Source: Pseudomonadota bacterium
GTDB lineage: Bacteria > Pseudomonadota > Gammaproteobacteria > Burkholderiales > Thiobacillaceae
Direction: 5' to 3'
DNA: 64,000 bases
Assembly (NCBI GenBank): GCA_021836225.1
Contig: JAKBJA010000117.1
Span: 315,455-379,454, forward strand
Below the pieces are notes generated by a model. That model was not told the origin of the DNA, did not search any database, and saw only the letters and a program-made list of their open reading frames with translations. This document shows, in pieces, positions 20,243 to 30,922 of the stretch (positions are counted from its first letter, which is position 1; the number at the start of each line of letters is the position of its first letter). The position numbers were made by a program, and so were the translations under genes.

Positions 20243-21459
20243 GCGGCGAACGCTATCAGGTGGCGGTGGTCGGCGCCGGCCTGGTCGGCGCCGCCGCCGC
20301 GCTGGCGCTCGGCCGCCAGGGCTTGCGGGTCGCGTTGATCGAGCGCCAGCCACCCCAGGCCCCGACCGATACCTGGGACACCCGCATCTACGCCATCAGC
20401 CCGGCGCCGCAGCGTTTTCTCGAACGCATCGGCGCCTGGCAGCGCATGGATGCCAGCCGCATCCAGCCGGTGTATCGCATGGACGTGGCGGGCGACGCCA
20501 GCGGCGCGATCCGCCTCGATGCCTACGAATCAGGCGTGTCTCATCTGGCGAGCATCCTTGAAAGCGGACGACTGCAGCATGCGCTGTGGCAGGCGATCGA
20601 GGCCGACGGCAGCGTGGCGGTGCACTGTCCGGCCTCGATTGAATCGCTCGCCAGGGAAGCGTCGTTTACGCAGATCACGCTGGCCGACGGCACGATGCTC
20701 GAGGCCGAACTCGTCGTCGGCGCCGACGGGGCCGCCTCGCGCATCCGCGAATGGGCCGGTCTGGCTTCGACATTGACGCCCTACGGCCAGAGCGGGGTGG
20801 TGGCGAATTTCGAATGCGAGCGTCCGCATCGCGGCACTGCGTTCCAGTGGTTCTTCGACAGTGACATCCTCGCCTGGCTGCCGCTTGCGGGGCATACGAC
20901 TCCACATGGGCTTGAGCCCATAGTGGATCGGAGCACCCCGACAGGGGGGAACCGGCTGTCGATGGTCTGGTCAACCAAGACTGCGCACGCGGACGAACTG
21001 GTCGCGTTGGACGCCGTCACGCTGACCGAAAAGGTACGGGCGGCGGGCCACGACCGGCTGGGCGCGCTGCATCTGCTGACCCCGGCTGCCGCGTTCCCGC
21101 TGCGGCTGATCCGGGTCGAATCCGCAGTGGCGCCCGGCGTGGCGCTGATCGGTGACGCCGCCCATGGGGTGCATCCGCTGGCGGGCCAGGGGGTGAACCT
21201 CGGCTTCGGCGATGCCGAGGTCCTGGTCGATGTGCTGGCCCGGTGTCGTCAGACGCGTTCTTATTGCGGTGACATCCGTGTGTTACAACACTACGCCCGC
21301 GAGCGTGCCGAGCCGGTGCGGCGGATGCAGGCGCTCACCCATGGCCTGCACCATCTGTTTGCCGACGAACGTGCCGGCTGGCTGCGCAACACCGGGATGC
21401 GGATCGTGGACCATTTGCCGCCGGTGAAAGCCGCCCTGGTGCGCGAGGCGATGTCCTGA
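20239..21459 (+). CDS. UbiH/UbiF/Coq6-family FAD-dependent hydroxylase
   Basis: A second, 406-residue FAD monooxygenase following ubiH with an ATGA overlap. Nucleotide-binding motifs are VAVVGAGLVGAAAALALGRQG, the DG motif in ELVVGADGAASRIREW and LIGDAAHGVHPLAGQGVNLG. The pair probably carries out two of the three ring hydroxylations of ubiquinone synthesis. The two proteins are clearly diverged in sequence and are not a recent duplication. Which position (C1 or C5) it modifies cannot be told from the sequence. Confidence 0.88.
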   Translation: MSGERYQVAVVGAGLVGAAAALALGRQGLRVALIERQPPQAPTDTWDTRIYAISPAPQRFLERIGAWQRMDASRIQPVYRMDVAGDASGAIRLDAYESGVSHLASILESGRLQHALWQAIEADGSVAVHCPASIESLAREASFTQITLADGTMLEAELVVGADGAASRIREWAGLASTLTPYGQSGVVANFECERPHRGTAFQWFFDSDILAWLPLAGHTTPHGLEPIVDRSTPTGGNRLSMVWSTKTAHADELVALDAVTLTEKVRAAGHDRLGALHLLTPAAAFPLRLIRVESAVAPGVALIGDAAHGVHPLAGQGVNLGFGDAEVLVDVLARCRQTRSYCGDIRVLQHYARERAEPVRRMQALTHGLHHLFADERAGWLRNTGMRIVDHLPPVKAALVREAMS

Positions 21460-21490
21460 CGTTTTTTTGATGTTTTTTCTGGAGTCTCGA

Positions 21491-22201
21491 ATGAAATTCA
21501 CTTCCCTGGCGCTTGCCGCAACCCTGCTGTTTGCTGCGTCCGCGCAGGCCAACGAATCGGTCATCCGCAAGGCGCTGACCCAGCAGTTCCCCGGCGCCAC
21601 CATCACGTCGGTGCAGAAAACGCCCTACAGCGGCCTGTTCGAGGTCTATCTCGACGGGCAGCTGGTGTATGTGGATGCCAAGGCGCAATACGTATTCGCC
21701 GGCGACGTGATCGACCTGAAAACCCGCACCAACCTGTCCCAGGCGCGCCTGAATCAATTGCAGGCGGTGAAGTGGGACGTGTTCCCGCTGAACAATGCGC
21801 TGAAGACCGTCAAGGGCAATGGCGCGCGCAAGCTGATCCTGTTCTCCGACGTCGATTGCCCCTTCTGCCGCAGGTTCGAGGCCGAACTCGCCAAGGTCGA
21901 CAACATTACCGTCTACACCTTCCTCTACCCGATCGAGGGCCTGCATCCCAAGGCGCCGCAGACCTCGAAACAGATCTGGTGCGCGCCCGACCGCAACAAG
22001 GCGTGGGACGACTACATCAGCAGCGGCAGCGTGCCGAAAAACGATGGCAAGTGCGCCAACCCGGTGGATGCCAACATCGCGCTGGGCAACAAGCTGAAGG
22101 TCTCCGGCACGCCAACCCTGTTCTTCGCCAATGGCCAGCGCGTGCCCGGCATGATACCGGCCGCGCAACTCGAAAAACTGCTTGCCACCAACGCCAAATG
22201 A
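21491..22201 (+). CDS. dsbC: Periplasmic thiol:disulfide isomerase DsbC
   Basis: DsbC reshuffles wrong disulfides in exported proteins. The 236-residue precursor has a signal peptide cleaved after AQA (residue 20), an N-terminal dimerisation domain (residues about 21-80, GLFEVYLDGQLVYVD) and a thioredoxin-fold domain with the active site DVDCPFCRRF at Cys123 and Cys126. The cis-proline loop is VSGTPTLFF. ATG 21491 follows CTGGAG; an upstream in-frame ATG at 21467 would add residues ahead of the signal peptide. In a Thiobacillus-like cell it would serve cytochrome and sulfur-oxidation proteins. Confidence 0.94.
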   Translation: MKFTSLALAATLLFAASAQANESVIRKALTQQFPGATITSVQKTPYSGLFEVYLDGQLVYVDAKAQYVFAGDVIDLKTRTNLSQARLNQLQAVKWDVFPLNNALKTVKGNGARKLILFSDVDCPFCRRFEAELAKVDNITVYTFLYPIEGLHPKAPQTSKQIWCAPDRNKAWDDYISSGSVPKNDGKCANPVDANIALGNKLKVSGTPTLFFANGQRVPGMIPAAQLEKLLATNAK

Positions 22202-22211
22202 GAATGGCTGA

Positions 22212-22817
22212 ATGAGTTCAGCTTTCTGGGATGAGCGGTATGCCACCGAGGACTACATCTTCGGCACCGCGCCCAACCGTTTTCTCGAAAGCCAGGCGGC
22301 CCGCATCAAGCCCGGGGTGCAGGCGCTGTCCATCGCCGACGGCGAAGGCCGCAACGGCGTGTGGCTGGCCGAGCAGGGCGCCAAGGTGCATGCGGTCGAC
22401 GTGTCGCCGGTGGCGCTGGAGAAGGCGCGCAAGCTGGCGGCAGCGCGCGGCGTGACGCTGGAAATCGAGCAGGCCGACATCCTCGACTGGGCTTGGCCGG
22501 AAGCGGCCTACGATCTGGTGGCCGCCATCTTCATCCAGTTCGCGCCGCCGCCCGAACGCGACCGCATCACCGCAGGCATCCGCCGCTGTCTCAAGCCGGG
22601 CGGGCTGCTGGTGTTGCAGGGCTACACGCCGAAGCAGGTCGAGTTCGGCACCGGCGGGCCGCCCCATGCCGCCAACATGTATACCGTCGAGCTGTTGCGC
22701 GACTGGTTCGGCGACTGGGAGATTCTGCATCTGGCCGAACACGAATCGGTCATCCGCGAGGGCAGCCACCATCACGGCATGTCGGCGCTGATCGACCTGG
22801 TGGCGCGAAAACCCTGA
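22212..22817 (+). CDS. Class I SAM-dependent methyltransferase (TehB-like)
   Basis: A 201-residue cytosolic methyltransferase. The start FWDERYATEDYIFGTAPNRFL is typical of TehB/thiopurine-like methyltransferases, and LSIADGEGRNGVWLAEQGA is the SAM-binding motif I, followed by VDVSPVALEKA. A C-terminal ESVIREGSHHHGMSALI with a histidine cluster is noteworthy. Members act on small molecules, including tellurite or thiols, but the substrate cannot be read off. It follows dsbC by ten bases and is probably in the same unit. Confidence 0.85.
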   Translation: MSSAFWDERYATEDYIFGTAPNRFLESQAARIKPGVQALSIADGEGRNGVWLAEQGAKVHAVDVSPVALEKARKLAAARGVTLEIEQADILDWAWPEAAYDLVAAIFIQFAPPPERDRITAGIRRCLKPGGLLVLQGYTPKQVEFGTGGPPHAANMYTVELLRDWFGDWEILHLAEHESVIREGSHHHGMSALIDLVARKP

Positions 22818-22835
22818 AACCAGATCCCGCGCCGA

Positions 22836-23690
22836 TCAGGCGCGCGTTTGTTCTTCCACCGCCAGCGTGCGCAAGCCATCCAGCGCGCTCTTGAGCGTGC
22901 CGCTGTCGCTGTCGCGCGGGAACACCATGTAGGCGGGCAGCCTGAACTGCGGGCTGTCCGGCACGTGCCACAACTGGCCGGCCTCGAGGTAGCGCCGCAC
23001 CAGGCGATGCGGGAAATAGCCGCTGCCCCCGTAGGCCAGGAGTTGCTGCACGCCCAGCCAGCCGATGTTGGCAACCAGCGTGGGCGGCGGGGCGTCGGGA
23101 TGGTGGTCGCTGAACTGGGCGTGGAATTCCGGCCCCCAGTCGACGTGGATGTAGCCCGCGTCGGGCCAGCCGCGCGCAAGGTCGCTGGTCACCAGCAGCA
23201 GGGTTTCATCGAACAGCAACTCCACGACCAGTCCGGGACGCGAAGTGGGGGTGTACATCACGCCGATGTCCACCGTGCCTTCGATCAGGCCCTGCATGAT
23301 GTCGGGCTCAAAGCCGATTTCCAGGCGCAGCGACACATCCGGCGCGGCCTCGCGCATCCAGGCCACCCAGTGCGGCAGGAAGCCTTCCCACAGGGCGATC
23401 CGGCCCGAGAGCGTCAGCACGTCGTGAAAGCCCTGCGGCAGGCCGACATCGTGGTGCGCCTGTTCGACGGTCCGCACCAGATTCTTGGCGTGACGCAGGA
23501 AGCGTTTGCCCGATGCGGTCAGCTCGGCGCCGTTGCGCCCGCGCTGGAACAGGCGCGCACCCAGCGAGGTCTCGAGCGTGTGGATGCGTGCGCTCACGGT
23601 CGATTGCGTGACGTGCAGGCGGCTGGCGGCGGCGACGAAATTGCCGGTGGCGGCCACCGTCAGGAAGGTGCGGGCGAGTTCGGTGTCCAT
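22836..23690 (-). CDS. LysR-family transcriptional regulator
   Basis: A 284-residue LysR regulator. The winged-helix domain (residues 1-60) contains FLTVAATGNFVAAASRLHVT and STVSARIHTLETSLG; the effector domain follows with GFEPDIMQGLIEGTVDIGVM. The effector is unknown. It is divergent from the DsrC-like/HPP/ClC genes, with an inverted repeat in the 106-base gap, so those genes are its likely targets. Confidence 0.93.
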   Translation of the reverse strand: MDTELARTFLTVAATGNFVAAASRLHVTQSTVSARIHTLETSLGARLFQRGRNGAELTASGKRFLRHAKNLVRTVEQAHHDVGLPQGFHDVLTLSGRIALWEGFLPHWVAWMREAAPDVSLRLEIGFEPDIMQGLIEGTVDIGVMYTPTSRPGLVVELLFDETLLLVTSDLARGWPDAGYIHVDWGPEFHAQFSDHHPDAPPPTLVANIGWLGVQQLLAYGGSGYFPHRLVRRYLEAGQLWHVPDSPQFRLPAYMVFPRDSDSGTLKSALDGLRTLAVEEQTRA

Positions 23691-23695
23691 ATTTG

Positions 23696-23716
23696 AATAT
23701 CGGTTTTTTCGATATT
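23696..23716. promoter_or_regulatory. Candidate LysR operator
   Basis: A perfect inverted repeat, AATATCG, seven bases (a T-run), CGATATT, lies five bases upstream of the LysR gene start and 80 bases before the DsrC-like gene. Spaced dyads of this size in a divergent gap are the usual LysR recognition site. The surrounding 100 bases are AT-rich, with a TATATAAG-like -10 element near 23745 for the rightward genes. Confidence 0.5.
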
Positions 23717-23796
23717 AAACACCAAAATTTATCGTTGGATTGATATATAAGAGATACCTAAACTAGGCTCGTCACAAAAAAACGAAGGAGCCTGCC

Positions 23797-24144
23797 ATGA
23801 ACCGCCGAGCCGAACTGGACAGCCTGATCCCCGAGCGCGACAACGAGGGCTATCTGCTTGATCCAGGCAATTGGAGTCGCGCACTGGCGCCGCTGCTGGC
23901 GATCGAAGACGGCCTGATGCTGACGCCGACCCACTGGCAGGTGATCGATTTCATTCGCGCGTGGCACAGCGATACCGAGAGCGTGCCGGAGGCGCGCCGC
24001 GTGATCCAGCATCTGGCTGAGCAGGGCGGAGACAAGCGCGCCGCCAAGCAGGCGCTGTACGAGCTGTTTCCGCATGGTTACGGCCAACAGGCCTGCCGCA
24101 TCGCCGGCATGCGCAAGCCGCTGAAACTGATGCTCGATGTTTGA
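23797..24144 (+). CDS. DsrC/TusE-family sulfur-relay-like protein lacking the C-terminal cysteine
   Basis: A 115-residue protein of the DsrC/TusE/RspA family. The features are DNEGYLLDPGNWS, LTPTHWQVIDFIRAWH and the ending LYELFPHGYGQQACRIAGM. DsrC proteins carry sulfur on two cysteines of a flexible C-terminal arm. Here the inner one (Cys100) is kept, but the position 11 residues later, where the penultimate Cys of DsrC and TusE belongs, is Leu111, and the tail runs on to LMLDV. A classical DsrC trisulfide cycle or TusE relay is therefore unlikely; a regulatory or redox-sensing role is possible. AAGGAG precedes the ATG. It leads the HPP and ClC genes. Confidence 0.88.
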   Translation: MNRRAELDSLIPERDNEGYLLDPGNWSRALAPLLAIEDGLMLTPTHWQVIDFIRAWHSDTESVPEARRVIQHLAEQGGDKRAAKQALYELFPHGYGQQACRIAGMRKPLKLMLDV

Positions 24145-24162
24145 ACCGGAGACCCTGGGACA

Positions 24163-24894
24163 ATGAAAATTGCGTATACCGTTTCGGAACGTGAGCACTG
24201 GATCTCGGCTGCGGGCGGGCTGCTCGGCATCCTCGCGGTGTGGTGGGTCAGTCATCTCCTGCTGGGCAGTCAGGTCGCCGTACTGGTCGCGAGTTCGATG
24301 GGGTCCTCGGCCGTGCTGCTGTTTGCCGCTCCCCATGGTGCGATGTCGCAGCCCTGGTCGGTGTTGGGCGGGCATGTGGTGTCGGCGCTGGCCGGCGTCG
24401 CCAGCCAGCACTGGCTGGGCAACGAACCGATGCTGGCGGCGTCGGTAGCTGTCGCCTTGTCGATTGCCGCAATGTACAGCCTGCGCTGCCTGCATCCGCC
24501 CGGCGGCGCCACTGCGCTGACTGCCGTCGTGGGCGGCGAAACCGTGCATGCGCTGGGTTATGGTTTTGTATTCGCGCCCATCCTCATCAATACATTGGTC
24601 ATATTGGTGGTGGCGGTGGTGTTCAACTATCCGTTCGCCTGGCGCCGCTATCCGCAGATCTGGCACCGCAAGACGGTCGCCGTGGCGCCCGACCCGGCGC
24701 ATCAGGGTGCGCAAGAGAAAGCCATGATCCCGCATAGCGACCTGGTGTACGCGTTGAGCCAGATCGATACCTTCGTCGACATCAGCGAGGACGATCTGCA
24801 GCGGATTTATGCGCTGGCGCTGGGCCATCACGCGCATCCCGCTCACGAAACCACGGCTCCGGCGGCGACGCCGGTGAGCCAGTCCGCGGGCTAG
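24163..24894 (+). CDS. HPP-family integral membrane protein
   Basis: A 243-residue inner-membrane protein with the family signature CLHPPGGATALTAVVGG and several transmembrane segments (from about residue 17 to 160). Some HPP proteins of plastids and cyanobacteria transport nitrite; for this one the substrate is unknown. A cytosolic tail of some 80 residues contains an acidic segment and a histidine-rich stretch (LGHHAHPAHE). It starts 18 bases after the DsrC-like gene, which suggests cotranscription. Confidence 0.87.
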   Translation: MKIAYTVSEREHWISAAGGLLGILAVWWVSHLLLGSQVAVLVASSMGSSAVLLFAAPHGAMSQPWSVLGGHVVSALAGVASQHWLGNEPMLAASVAVALSIAAMYSLRCLHPPGGATALTAVVGGETVHALGYGFVFAPILINTLVILVVAVVFNYPFAWRRYPQIWHRKTVAVAPDPAHQGAQEKAMIPHSDLVYALSQIDTFVDISEDDLQRIYALALGHHAHPAHETTAPAATPVSQSAG

Positions 24895-25014
24895 GTGCGG
24901 ACTGGCTCACCGGCCCCCTTTGACCCGCTTCCTCGTTGGCACCTCGCGGCAGCCCGATCGGGTCGCCCGAATCCGCCGGGATGGAGGCGGCGGCATGAAA
25001 CTCAGGAAACACCC

Positions 25015-26739
25015 GTGACCCACACCAAGAGAGACTATTCGGTGGACCGGCGCTTGCTGGCGGTGTCGGGCGTTGCGTTGCTCGTCGGCGTCGTCAGCAC
25101 GCTCGCTGCGGCGGCGCTGCTGGCGCTGATCCATTTTTTCACCAACGTGTTTTTTTACCAGCGCCTGTCGTTGGCCGATGCCTCGCCCGCGCAGAATGCG
25201 CTGGGGATGGGGGTTATTCTCGTGCCGGCGATGGGGGGGATGCTGGTAGGCCTCATGGCGCGCTACGGCAGCGAAAAGATCCGGGGCCACGGTATTCCGG
25301 AAGCCATGGAATCCATTCTGTTCGGCAAGAGCCGGATGTCGGCGAGAGTGGCCATACTCAAACCGGTCTCGTCGGGAATCGCCATCGGCAGCGGCGGCCC
25401 GTTCGGAGCCGAGGGGCCGATCATCATGACAGGGGGGTCGCTGGGGTCTCTTCTCGCGCAATACCTGCATCTCACTGCCGCCGAACGCAAAACCCTGCTC
25501 GTCGCCGGCGCATGCGCAGGCATGACGGCCATCTTCGCCACGCCTGTCGCGGCGCTCCTTCTGGCTGTCGAGCTCTTGCTGTTCGAATTGCGCCCGCGCA
25601 GCTTGCTGCCGGTGGCACTTGCCTGCGCCGTGGCTGGTTTTATGCGTAAGCTCGTGTTTGAGCCGGGCCCGCTTTTCCCCTTGCACACCGAGCCTGTTAC
25701 GACGGTCGCATTCGTCTCGTGCGTGATTGCGGGGCTATTGTGCGGCGCGCTGGCCGCATTGCTGACCCTGTCGCTCTACAAGGCCGAAGATTGTTTCCAC
25801 GCGCTTCCCGTGCACTGGATGTGGTGGCCAGCGATCGGTGGTCTGATCGTGGGGATGGGGGGCTATCTCGAACCCCGTGCGCTGGGCATGGGTTATGACG
25901 TCATCGGCGATATGCTCAACGGCCATTTGCTTGTCACAGCCGCCGTTGCATTGCTCACGGTGAAGGCAATCATCTGGGTCATTGCACTCGGCTCGGGCAC
26001 CTCGGGCGGCGTGCTTGCGCCATTGCTGATGCTGGGCGCCGGCCTGGGTACCCTGCTGGCGCCCTTTCTGCCGGGCGGGTCGCCGAGCCTGTGGGCGCTG
26101 GTGTGCATGGCAGGCGTGTTGGGCAGCACGCTCGGCACGCCGCTCACCGCCATCATGTTTGCATTCGGCCTCACACACGACAGCGAAGCGCTGTTGCCAG
26201 TGATGCTGACCACTGCCGTAGCCTACGGCTTGACCACGCTGACGATGAGACGTTCGATCATGACCGAGAAGATCGCACGTCGGGGCCTGCACATCTTCCG
26301 CGAATACGGCGTCGATCCGCTGGAACGACAGCACGTGAGCGACCTGATGAGCCCGGAGGCGATCGCCATTGACGGTGCCATGCCGGTAGCGGACGCCCTG
26401 TCACGCTACTGCGGCGACCACGAGCTGTATCGGGTCTATCCCGTGACACGCGAAGGACGCGTGCTGGGGATGCTCGACTACCCAACGCTGCGCAAACATG
26501 AATGCTCCGCGGCACGGTGCATGGATGTGCTCAGCCCGCTTCATCCCGAACACGTACTTCTGCCCGGAGCGACCGCACGCCTTGCCGCAGGGCGCATGGC
26601 CCAGCTCGAAGTAGGATGTCTGCCGGTGGTCAAGGACCTGGCGAGCATGCGTCTGGTCGGCACCGTGTCGCTCCAAGACCTGCTCAAGCCCAGTCGCGAC
26701 CTGCTCGAGGAGGAGACGTTTCGCGAAAAACTACGTTGA
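25015..26739 (+). CDS. ClC-family chloride/anion channel or exchanger with CBS domains
   Basis: A 574-residue membrane protein of the voltage-gated ClC superfamily. The anion-path motifs are GSGGPFGAEGPIIMTGGS (with the gating glutamate), the GSGTSGGVLAPLLMLGAGLG block and LGSTLGTPLTAIMFAFGL. A pair of CBS domains occupies residues about 435-565 (VSDLMSPEAIAIDGAMPVAD and MDVLSPLHPEHV), which commonly bind adenine nucleotides. GTG 25015 with AGGA upstream is preferred over a longer frame from 24895. Ion preference is not evident. It follows HPP and is probably cotranscribed. Confidence 0.92.
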   Translation: MTHTKRDYSVDRRLLAVSGVALLVGVVSTLAAAALLALIHFFTNVFFYQRLSLADASPAQNALGMGVILVPAMGGMLVGLMARYGSEKIRGHGIPEAMESILFGKSRMSARVAILKPVSSGIAIGSGGPFGAEGPIIMTGGSLGSLLAQYLHLTAAERKTLLVAGACAGMTAIFATPVAALLLAVELLLFELRPRSLLPVALACAVAGFMRKLVFEPGPLFPLHTEPVTTVAFVSCVIAGLLCGALAALLTLSLYKAEDCFHALPVHWMWWPAIGGLIVGMGGYLEPRALGMGYDVIGDMLNGHLLVTAAVALLTVKAIIWVIALGSGTSGGVLAPLLMLGAGLGTLLAPFLPGGSPSLWALVCMAGVLGSTLGTPLTAIMFAFGLTHDSEALLPVMLTTAVAYGLTTLTMRRSIMTEKIARRGLHIFREYGVDPLERQHVSDLMSPEAIAIDGAMPVADALSRYCGDHELYRVYPVTREGRVLGMLDYPTLRKHECSAARCMDVLSPLHPEHVLLPGATARLAAGRMAQLEVGCLPVVKDLASMRLVGTVSLQDLLKPSRDLLEEETFREKLR

Positions 26740-26833
26740 GCAGCATTCGCTACCCAGGTGTGAGGCCGCAGGCAACAAAGCCATGCCCCGTCCCTGCCGG
26801 TTTGGCGGTCAAGGTGCGCGTCCTGGCGCGAGC

Positions 26834-27391
26834 CTAGCGGCCAAGATCTTCCAGCAGGTTCGACAGATCGTCGGCGTGTTCCTCTTCCATTGCCAGGATG
26901 GTTTCCAGCATGCGGCGCGTGGTGGTGTCCTTGTCGCCGATATAACGGATCATTTCTCCGTAGCTCTCGATCGCGATGCGCTCGGCCACCAGGTCTTCCT
27001 TGATCATGTCGAGGAGTGAATCACCCTCGACGTATTCGGCGTGCGAGCGCATCGCCAGACCTTCCGGGTTGAAGTCGGGTTCACCTTTCAGTTGCACGAT
27101 ACGGGTGGCGATCTGGTCGGCGTGGCCTTGTTCTTCGGTGGCATGCTGCAGGAACTCCTGCGCCACCGCGTCGGCGTTGATGCCGCTGGCCATGAAGAAA
27201 TGCCGCTTGTAGCGCAGGATGCAGACCAGTTCGGTGGCCAGCGCTTCGTTCAGCAGCTTGACGACGGTGGCGCGATCAGCCTGGTAGCCATCGGTGACGG
27301 CGCCGTTCTCGATGTGCTTGCGGGCACGGGCGCGCAGAGTCTTGATGTCGGTGAGGAAGGGCTGCTTGCTTGCAGGTGCGGCTTTGGCCAT
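26834..27391 (-). CDS. Ferritin-like (bacterioferritin/Dps-type) protein
   Basis: A 185-residue four-helix protein. Possible di-iron ligands are in ATELVCILRYKRHFF, ATEEQGHADQIA, EDLVAERIAIESYGEMI and AMEEEHADDLSNLL, i.e. two E-x2-H motifs with further glutamates. It resembles the bacterioferritin-related proteins that store or detoxify iron, without an obvious haem-binding methionine. The N-terminal 30 residues are Lys/Arg-rich. It lies 24 bases downstream of a ZIP metal transporter gene on the same strand, so joint metal uptake and storage is a reasonable inference. Confidence 0.87.
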   Translation of the reverse strand: MAKAAPASKQPFLTDIKTLRARARKHIENGAVTDGYQADRATVVKLLNEALATELVCILRYKRHFFMASGINADAVAQEFLQHATEEQGHADQIATRIVQLKGEPDFNPEGLAMRSHAEYVEGDSLLDMIKEDLVAERIAIESYGEMIRYIGDKDTTTRRMLETILAMEEEHADDLSNLLEDLGR

Positions 27392-27415
27392 GTCGATCTC
27401 CTTTCGGTTTGAGGG

Positions 27416-28333
27416 TTATCCCAGTGCAGTGTCCAGCAACATCATGACGACAAAACCGCCGATAAGGCCCAGTGTGGCAGCTTGTTCGTGTCCTTTGCGA
27501 TGGGTTTCGGGAATAATTTCGTGCGACACCACCCAGAGCATCGCGCCGGCGGCAAAGCCGAGGCCGGCCGGGTAGAGCGGGGCAAAGCCCGTCGTCAGCG
27601 CGACGCTGACGACGGCGCCGAACGGCTCGGCCAGTCCCGACAGCGCGCCTGCCGCGGCGGCTCGCCAGGGGGTGTAGGCCACGGTGCGCAGCGCGACTGC
27701 CACCACCAGACCTTCGGGGATGTCCTGGATGGCGATGGCTGCGGCGAGCGGAATGCCCACCGACGTGTCGCCGCTGGAAAAACCGACGCCGATCGCCATG
27801 CCCTCGGGGAAGTTGTGCAGGCAGATGGCAAACACCATCAGCCACACGCTGCGCAGGTGCAGCCAGTCGGGACCGTGGCGGCCGGCGTTCCGGTGCTCAT
27901 GCGGCACCATCTTGTCGGCCAGCAGCAGGAACAGGGCGCCGAGAATCAGCCCGGCGGCTACCAGCGATGCACCTGCCGGCCTGCTGCCGAAAATGTGGGC
28001 ACCCGCTGCAACACCCGGAATCACCAGTGAGAAACACGAGGCGGCGGCCATCACGCCCGCGCCGAATCCGAGCATGATGTCTTCCCAGCGCGGCGAGATG
28101 TGGCGGACAAACAGGGCGGGCAGTGCACCTATGGCAGTAGCCAGTGCCGCCACCCCCGAGCCTGCCAGCGCTTGTCCCATCGGTGTGTCGAGGCGCGTGC
28201 CGCCCTGGGCCAGTGCAAGCCAGATTATCCCGGCAAGCAGAACGGCCAACAGGGTGGCACTGCCCCGCTTCGCTGCGTGGGCATAGCGCGGGTCGTGGAA
28301 TAAATCCTGCAGGGTGCGAGCGCCGGTGTGCAT
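27416..28333 (-). CDS. ZIP-family divalent metal transporter
   Basis: A 305-residue inner-membrane transporter of the ZIP/ZupT type. The metal path is marked by ICLHNFPEGMAIGVGFSSG in helix 4 and IAIQDIPEGLVVAVAL in helix 5, plus VSHEIIPETHRKGHE near the C-terminus. About eight membrane segments are visible. It probably imports Zn, Fe or Mn. The N-terminus has an additional hydrophobic segment (ATLLAVLLAGIIWLALA) not present in short ZupT proteins. It is followed by the ferritin-like gene. Confidence 0.92.
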   Translation of the reverse strand: MHTGARTLQDLFHDPRYAHAAKRGSATLLAVLLAGIIWLALAQGGTRLDTPMGQALAGSGVAALATAIGALPALFVRHISPRWEDIMLGFGAGVMAAASCFSLVIPGVAAGAHIFGSRPAGASLVAAGLILGALFLLLADKMVPHEHRNAGRHGPDWLHLRSVWLMVFAICLHNFPEGMAIGVGFSSGDTSVGIPLAAAIAIQDIPEGLVVAVALRTVAYTPWRAAAAGALSGLAEPFGAVVSVALTTGFAPLYPAGLGFAAGAMLWVVSHEIIPETHRKGHEQAATLGLIGGFVVMMLLDTALG

Positions 28334-28364
28334 GGATTTACTTTAGCAATCCCTGGCAGTTATT

Positions 28365-28393
28365 CGTTGTCGGCGGCCACGCTGCCGACAACG
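28365..28393. terminator. Strong hairpin between katG and the ZIP gene
   Basis: The arms CGTTGTCGGC (28365-28374) and GCCGACAACG (28384-28393) pair perfectly; three further pairs (one G-U) close the loop to three bases. It sits past the katG and small-ORF stops on the minus strand. No T-run follows, so it may act as an RNA 3' end stabiliser or as part of a factor-dependent terminator. Confidence 0.5.
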
Positions 28394-28400
28394 AGGCCCA

Positions 28401-28526
28401 TCATGGCCGGGGGGCGTGCGCCATCGCGCCGCGCAACGGATGGGCTGGAGCGGGGCGGACCGGAGTGCTGGCATTGCGGTCGCGGCGGGTTTCGTCGTCG
28501 GGATTCGACAGGCTCATCGCAATCAT
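28401..28526 (-). CDS. Possible 41-residue small protein downstream of katG
   Basis: A short reading frame starting at ATG 28526 behind an unusually good ribosome site (AAAGGAAAGAATC). The product begins MIAMSLSNPDDETRRDRN, is rich in Arg, Pro and Ala and has no hydrophobic segment. It lies 98 bases after the katG stop on the same strand and ends just before the hairpin at 28365-28393. I do not recognise a family. The case rests on the ribosome site and position only, and chance occurrence is possible. Confidence 0.3.
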   Translation of the reverse strand: MIAMSLSNPDDETRRDRNASTPVRPAPAHPLRGAMAHAPRP

Positions 28527-28623
28527 GATTCTTTCCTTTAACAGTGGGCGGGCGATCAATGCCGTCACCCATTCCAGCGCGCCGGCGAGGCGGTCACGAG
28601 GCGGCTGCGTTCGTCCGTGATCG

Positions 28624-30813
<2,190 letters not shown>

Positions 30814-30880
30814 CTATCGATACGCGACCCCACAGCGGAGTAAGTGCATTAAAGACCACGACCATGGATTTGTCTCATGA

Positions 30881-30917
30881 ATAGTCTAGAATGATTCAAT
30901 TGATAAAATCGAACATG
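30881..30917. promoter_or_regulatory. Candidate OxyR binding site
   Basis: In the katG-oxyR gap, ATAGTCTAGAATGAT at 30881 and ATAAAATCGAAC at 30903 sit exactly 22 bases apart, the spacing of the two half sites in the OxyR consensus (ATAG...CTAT, seven bases, ATAG...CTAT). The fit is partial. The site is 6 bases before the oxyR start, consistent with autorepression. Confidence 0.4.
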
Positions 30918-30922
30918 TGGTC

